Positions 61,638 to 64,000 of a DNA stretch of 64,000 nucleotides are shown here, piece by piece (the first letter of the stretch is position 1; every line of letters starts with the position of its first letter). The stretch is from Zygnema cylindricum. Taxonomy: Eukaryota; Streptophyta; Zygnematophyceae; Zygnematales; Zygnemataceae. Both the position numbers and the translations under genes were made by a program. The notes under the pieces were generated by a model. That model was not told the DNA's origin and ran no database searches. It was given only the letters and a program-made list of their open reading frames with translations. The stretch spans positions 1 to 64,000 of the forward strand of contig JBBHKE010001619.1 in the NCBI GenBank assembly GCA_037447655.1, given 5' to 3'.

Positions 61638-62625
61638 GTCTGTACAAACGCTTGCGTGGCAGTACATTTTGGGTTGGAAGGATTCGTGCATATCATGTTC
61701 GCAAGGCGTTTACTTTTCGTACGGACAAGTGGCTCGTATCACGACACGCTAGTTGACGTAGGCTAGCGTCACTTGCCAGTTCAAAGGCGACAAAAAAATG
61801 TATCATTTTCATACCATACCGTTTTCCCCTTTTTCAAGTGTGAACCACGCATTTGTTTTTAGCGAAGATTCTTTGTAGTATAGTAATGTACAGTACTTTA
61901 CTTTTCAAAGTGTTCCGATGTTTGACAACGAAATCGTTACTTTAGATTGTGACGGTTGTAGACAACTACAAAGCTACACCGTGAAACGCTATTAACAAAA
62001 AATTAGTGTAGACAAATAATTAGTGTTATTAACTCTAAGTTGGGTTCGAGGCCCTTCGCCAAAAACAAAATTACTCTAATTTATTCACTAACTCTAATTT
62101 GGGTACACTTTTCCCTCAGTGTAGCAAGGTAACATGTTCACATGTCGATGTTTTCATATGATTTTTCCTCGTCTTTATCATTGTGGATCAAATCTGAGTG
62201 CGCTTTTCCGAGGCGACGCACTCAATTTCAAGTGTCGACGCCATTATCTGACACTTATTTTGTACGTCTGTACGTAAAAAATAATAAGCAATTTTAGTAC
62301 GAACTAACACGTTTCGTACACTACACTATTGAAAAAATTCCAAATTAGAGTTACTAACACTAATTTAACGGTGCCTACATTAAAGTAAAAAAAAATCTGA
62401 GTTATAAATTCTAATTTAGGTTCGAGGGGCAAAATTAGCGTTATTAACGCTAATTATGATTCACGATTAACGACAATTGATGATGTTTACAAAATAGGGA
62501 CGATTGTAGACATCTAGTTTTTTGTGACATTGTAAATGTCTATGGTTTGTGACATTTTGCAAAGCAGAAACACGGGACAAAAAGACACACACACACACAA
62601 AAAAACAAGAAAAAATAAGGGTTTT
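61489..62625 (+). repeat. Direct duplication, copy 2 (about 1137 bp)
   Basis: Second copy of 59476-60611, 2013 bp further on in the same orientation. Confidence 0.92.
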
Positions 62626-64000
62626 TCGTTTTGGGTAATTATCTATTTTTACAGCTTGTACTTACCGTGCCATATCACTTTGATGAGGCTCATGCAATCC
62701 TATCACAACCGTTTTAGGCTCGTGCCATCCTATCACAACTTTTTGTAACATCAATTTGTAAATCTATTCTCACTCTAATGTTTTCAACAACATACAACAC
62801 GACCTTTATTTAAATGATACAACGCGAACTTCATTTAAATGTTAAACATCTTGTCATAATAGACATTGCAATTTGAACTCCGCACCTGCAAATCATAAAT
62901 GTTTTCGCGTATTTTGGTATTAATTAAATGACGATTCTGGGTATTGATATGTCACAAATAACAAAATAATAATTTTTATCGTGTTAAAACATGTCATGAT
63001 CATGTTAAAATTTATCAAGATTATATATTTTTATAGTTTACACCTACTTTGTCATATCATTATGTTGAAGCATATTAATTGTGGATTTCAAATTTTAAAA
63101 ACTAAACAAAAAATTAAATATATATTTCTGATATTTTCAATAAAAGTATTTTTTAAACCTTTAGGAACAACATAAATTATAACACACGAGAACATTAAAT
63201 TGTTTCTTATTTTTTATCTCTCTCTTATTTTTTTATTTTTTTTTCACTCTTTGTTTTATTTTATTTTCCTCTTTCATTGACTCTTTCTCTTTTAGTTTTT
63301 CTCTCTCTTTTAAATTATGTCTCGTTGCTCTCCCAATCAATTGTCCATTATATTTTTTCTTTTATGTTTTCTTTACACTATTTTTTTCTCTCTCATTCTT
63401 TCTCCCTCTATCAACTAATCATTTTTTTTTTAAATTATAATGAACTTTATTTTTAAATTGAAAAACAATTAAATAAATATACATTATTGTATAAATTTGT
63501 CTTTTCAACTAATTTAACAGCAATTTTGAACTTATCTTTTTAATCTTAAATTAATAAAAAAAAATTGTTTACCTTTTTAAAATATAATACTTCAATTTAG
63601 ATTTTAAAAACAAAGAATCAATAGTTTATTATAATTTGAAAATAAAATGTAATTGACTTACAATCGCTATTTATGTCTATATAAATACGTATTAGATTAT
63701 AAATATTGAGAGAAAAAAGTAAATGAAAAATAAAATTAACAAGAAATTGTAGAGTTTACATATTTTGAGTTTTTGTTTTTGAAAAACTTTAAATATATGA
63801 TTTTTTTATTACGTTTTAGTTTTGCAATTTTTTTATGTTTATTGTTTTTAAATAATAATAAAAACAATCTTACACATTTTGCTCACTTGTAATTGTTTTT
63901 TTTAATCATTTATAATTTTTATAAATAATTTTTTAATTACAAAAAATAATCATTTAAAAAGGGAAAAAACATATCTACATTCGTATGTATGCTAGATATT
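62626..64000. other. AT-rich sequence without recognised genes
   Basis: Very AT-rich, with T and CT runs at 63220-63420. A diverged repeat of TTTTTA(C/T)AG(C/T)TT..AC.TAC..TG(C/T)CATATCA occurs at 62648 and 63030. No coding or RNA gene is seen. Confidence 0.5.

Overview
The window is nuclear eukaryotic DNA, almost certainly from the green plant (streptophyte) lineage. It holds intron-split genes with GT-AG junctions, a chromodomain Ty3/gypsy element primed by initiator tRNA-Met, Ty1/copia, LINE, hAT, Helitron-like and MITE sequences, and long AT- or pyrimidine-rich introns. Two 10-N gaps (22684-22693 and 35795-35804) show a draft assembly. The species cannot be named from sequence alone; a repeat-rich alga or seedless plant is a guess.

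Genes. Only two conserved host genes are clear, both on the + strand. At 366-2056 lies the 3' part of an AAMP-type WD40 gene, whose 5' end is outside the window. At 11744-19355 lies a complete nine-exon gene for a TXNDC9/phosducin-like thioredoxin-fold protein of 236 residues, with every exon phase consistent. A third locus (49433-50300) looks like a secreted proline-rich, Cys-rich protein but needs two frame changes and an intron to read through.

Mobile DNA, left to right: a minus-strand LINE with an internal 38-bp minisatellite (2.7-4.9 kb); a 459-bp hAT MITE beside its 5.3-kb hAT relative, each with a perfect 8-bp target duplication (5.36-11.2 kb); a LINE 3' end (20.9 kb); a decayed minus-strand copia element (22.9-26.3 kb) whose LTR was split by a young 7.35-kb Ty3/gypsy chromovirus (26340-33691, TSD TACGA, LTRs differing at 7 of 517 sites) carrying an extra ORF after pol; more copia-family LTRs in both orientations (34.3-38.7 kb) among purine-rich duplicated blocks; a decayed gypsy pol (38.7-44.4 kb) interrupted by a 3.36-kb gag-only LTR element (40847-44209, TSD GTTTA); and another LINE (46.5-48.8 kb). 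From 51 kb on there is a mosaic of TA-target MITEs, a 49-bp satellite that they interrupt, and a direct duplication of about 1.14 kb.

The most unusual observation is that all five copia-family LTRs that reach the relevant region carry, about 200-300 bp from the LTR start and on the strand opposite to the LTR, a tRNA-like module with A-box and B-box motifs. Three of them have a T-run nearby downstream. This resembles the way Cassandra TRIMs carry a 5S rRNA promoter, but here the module is tRNA-like and antisense.
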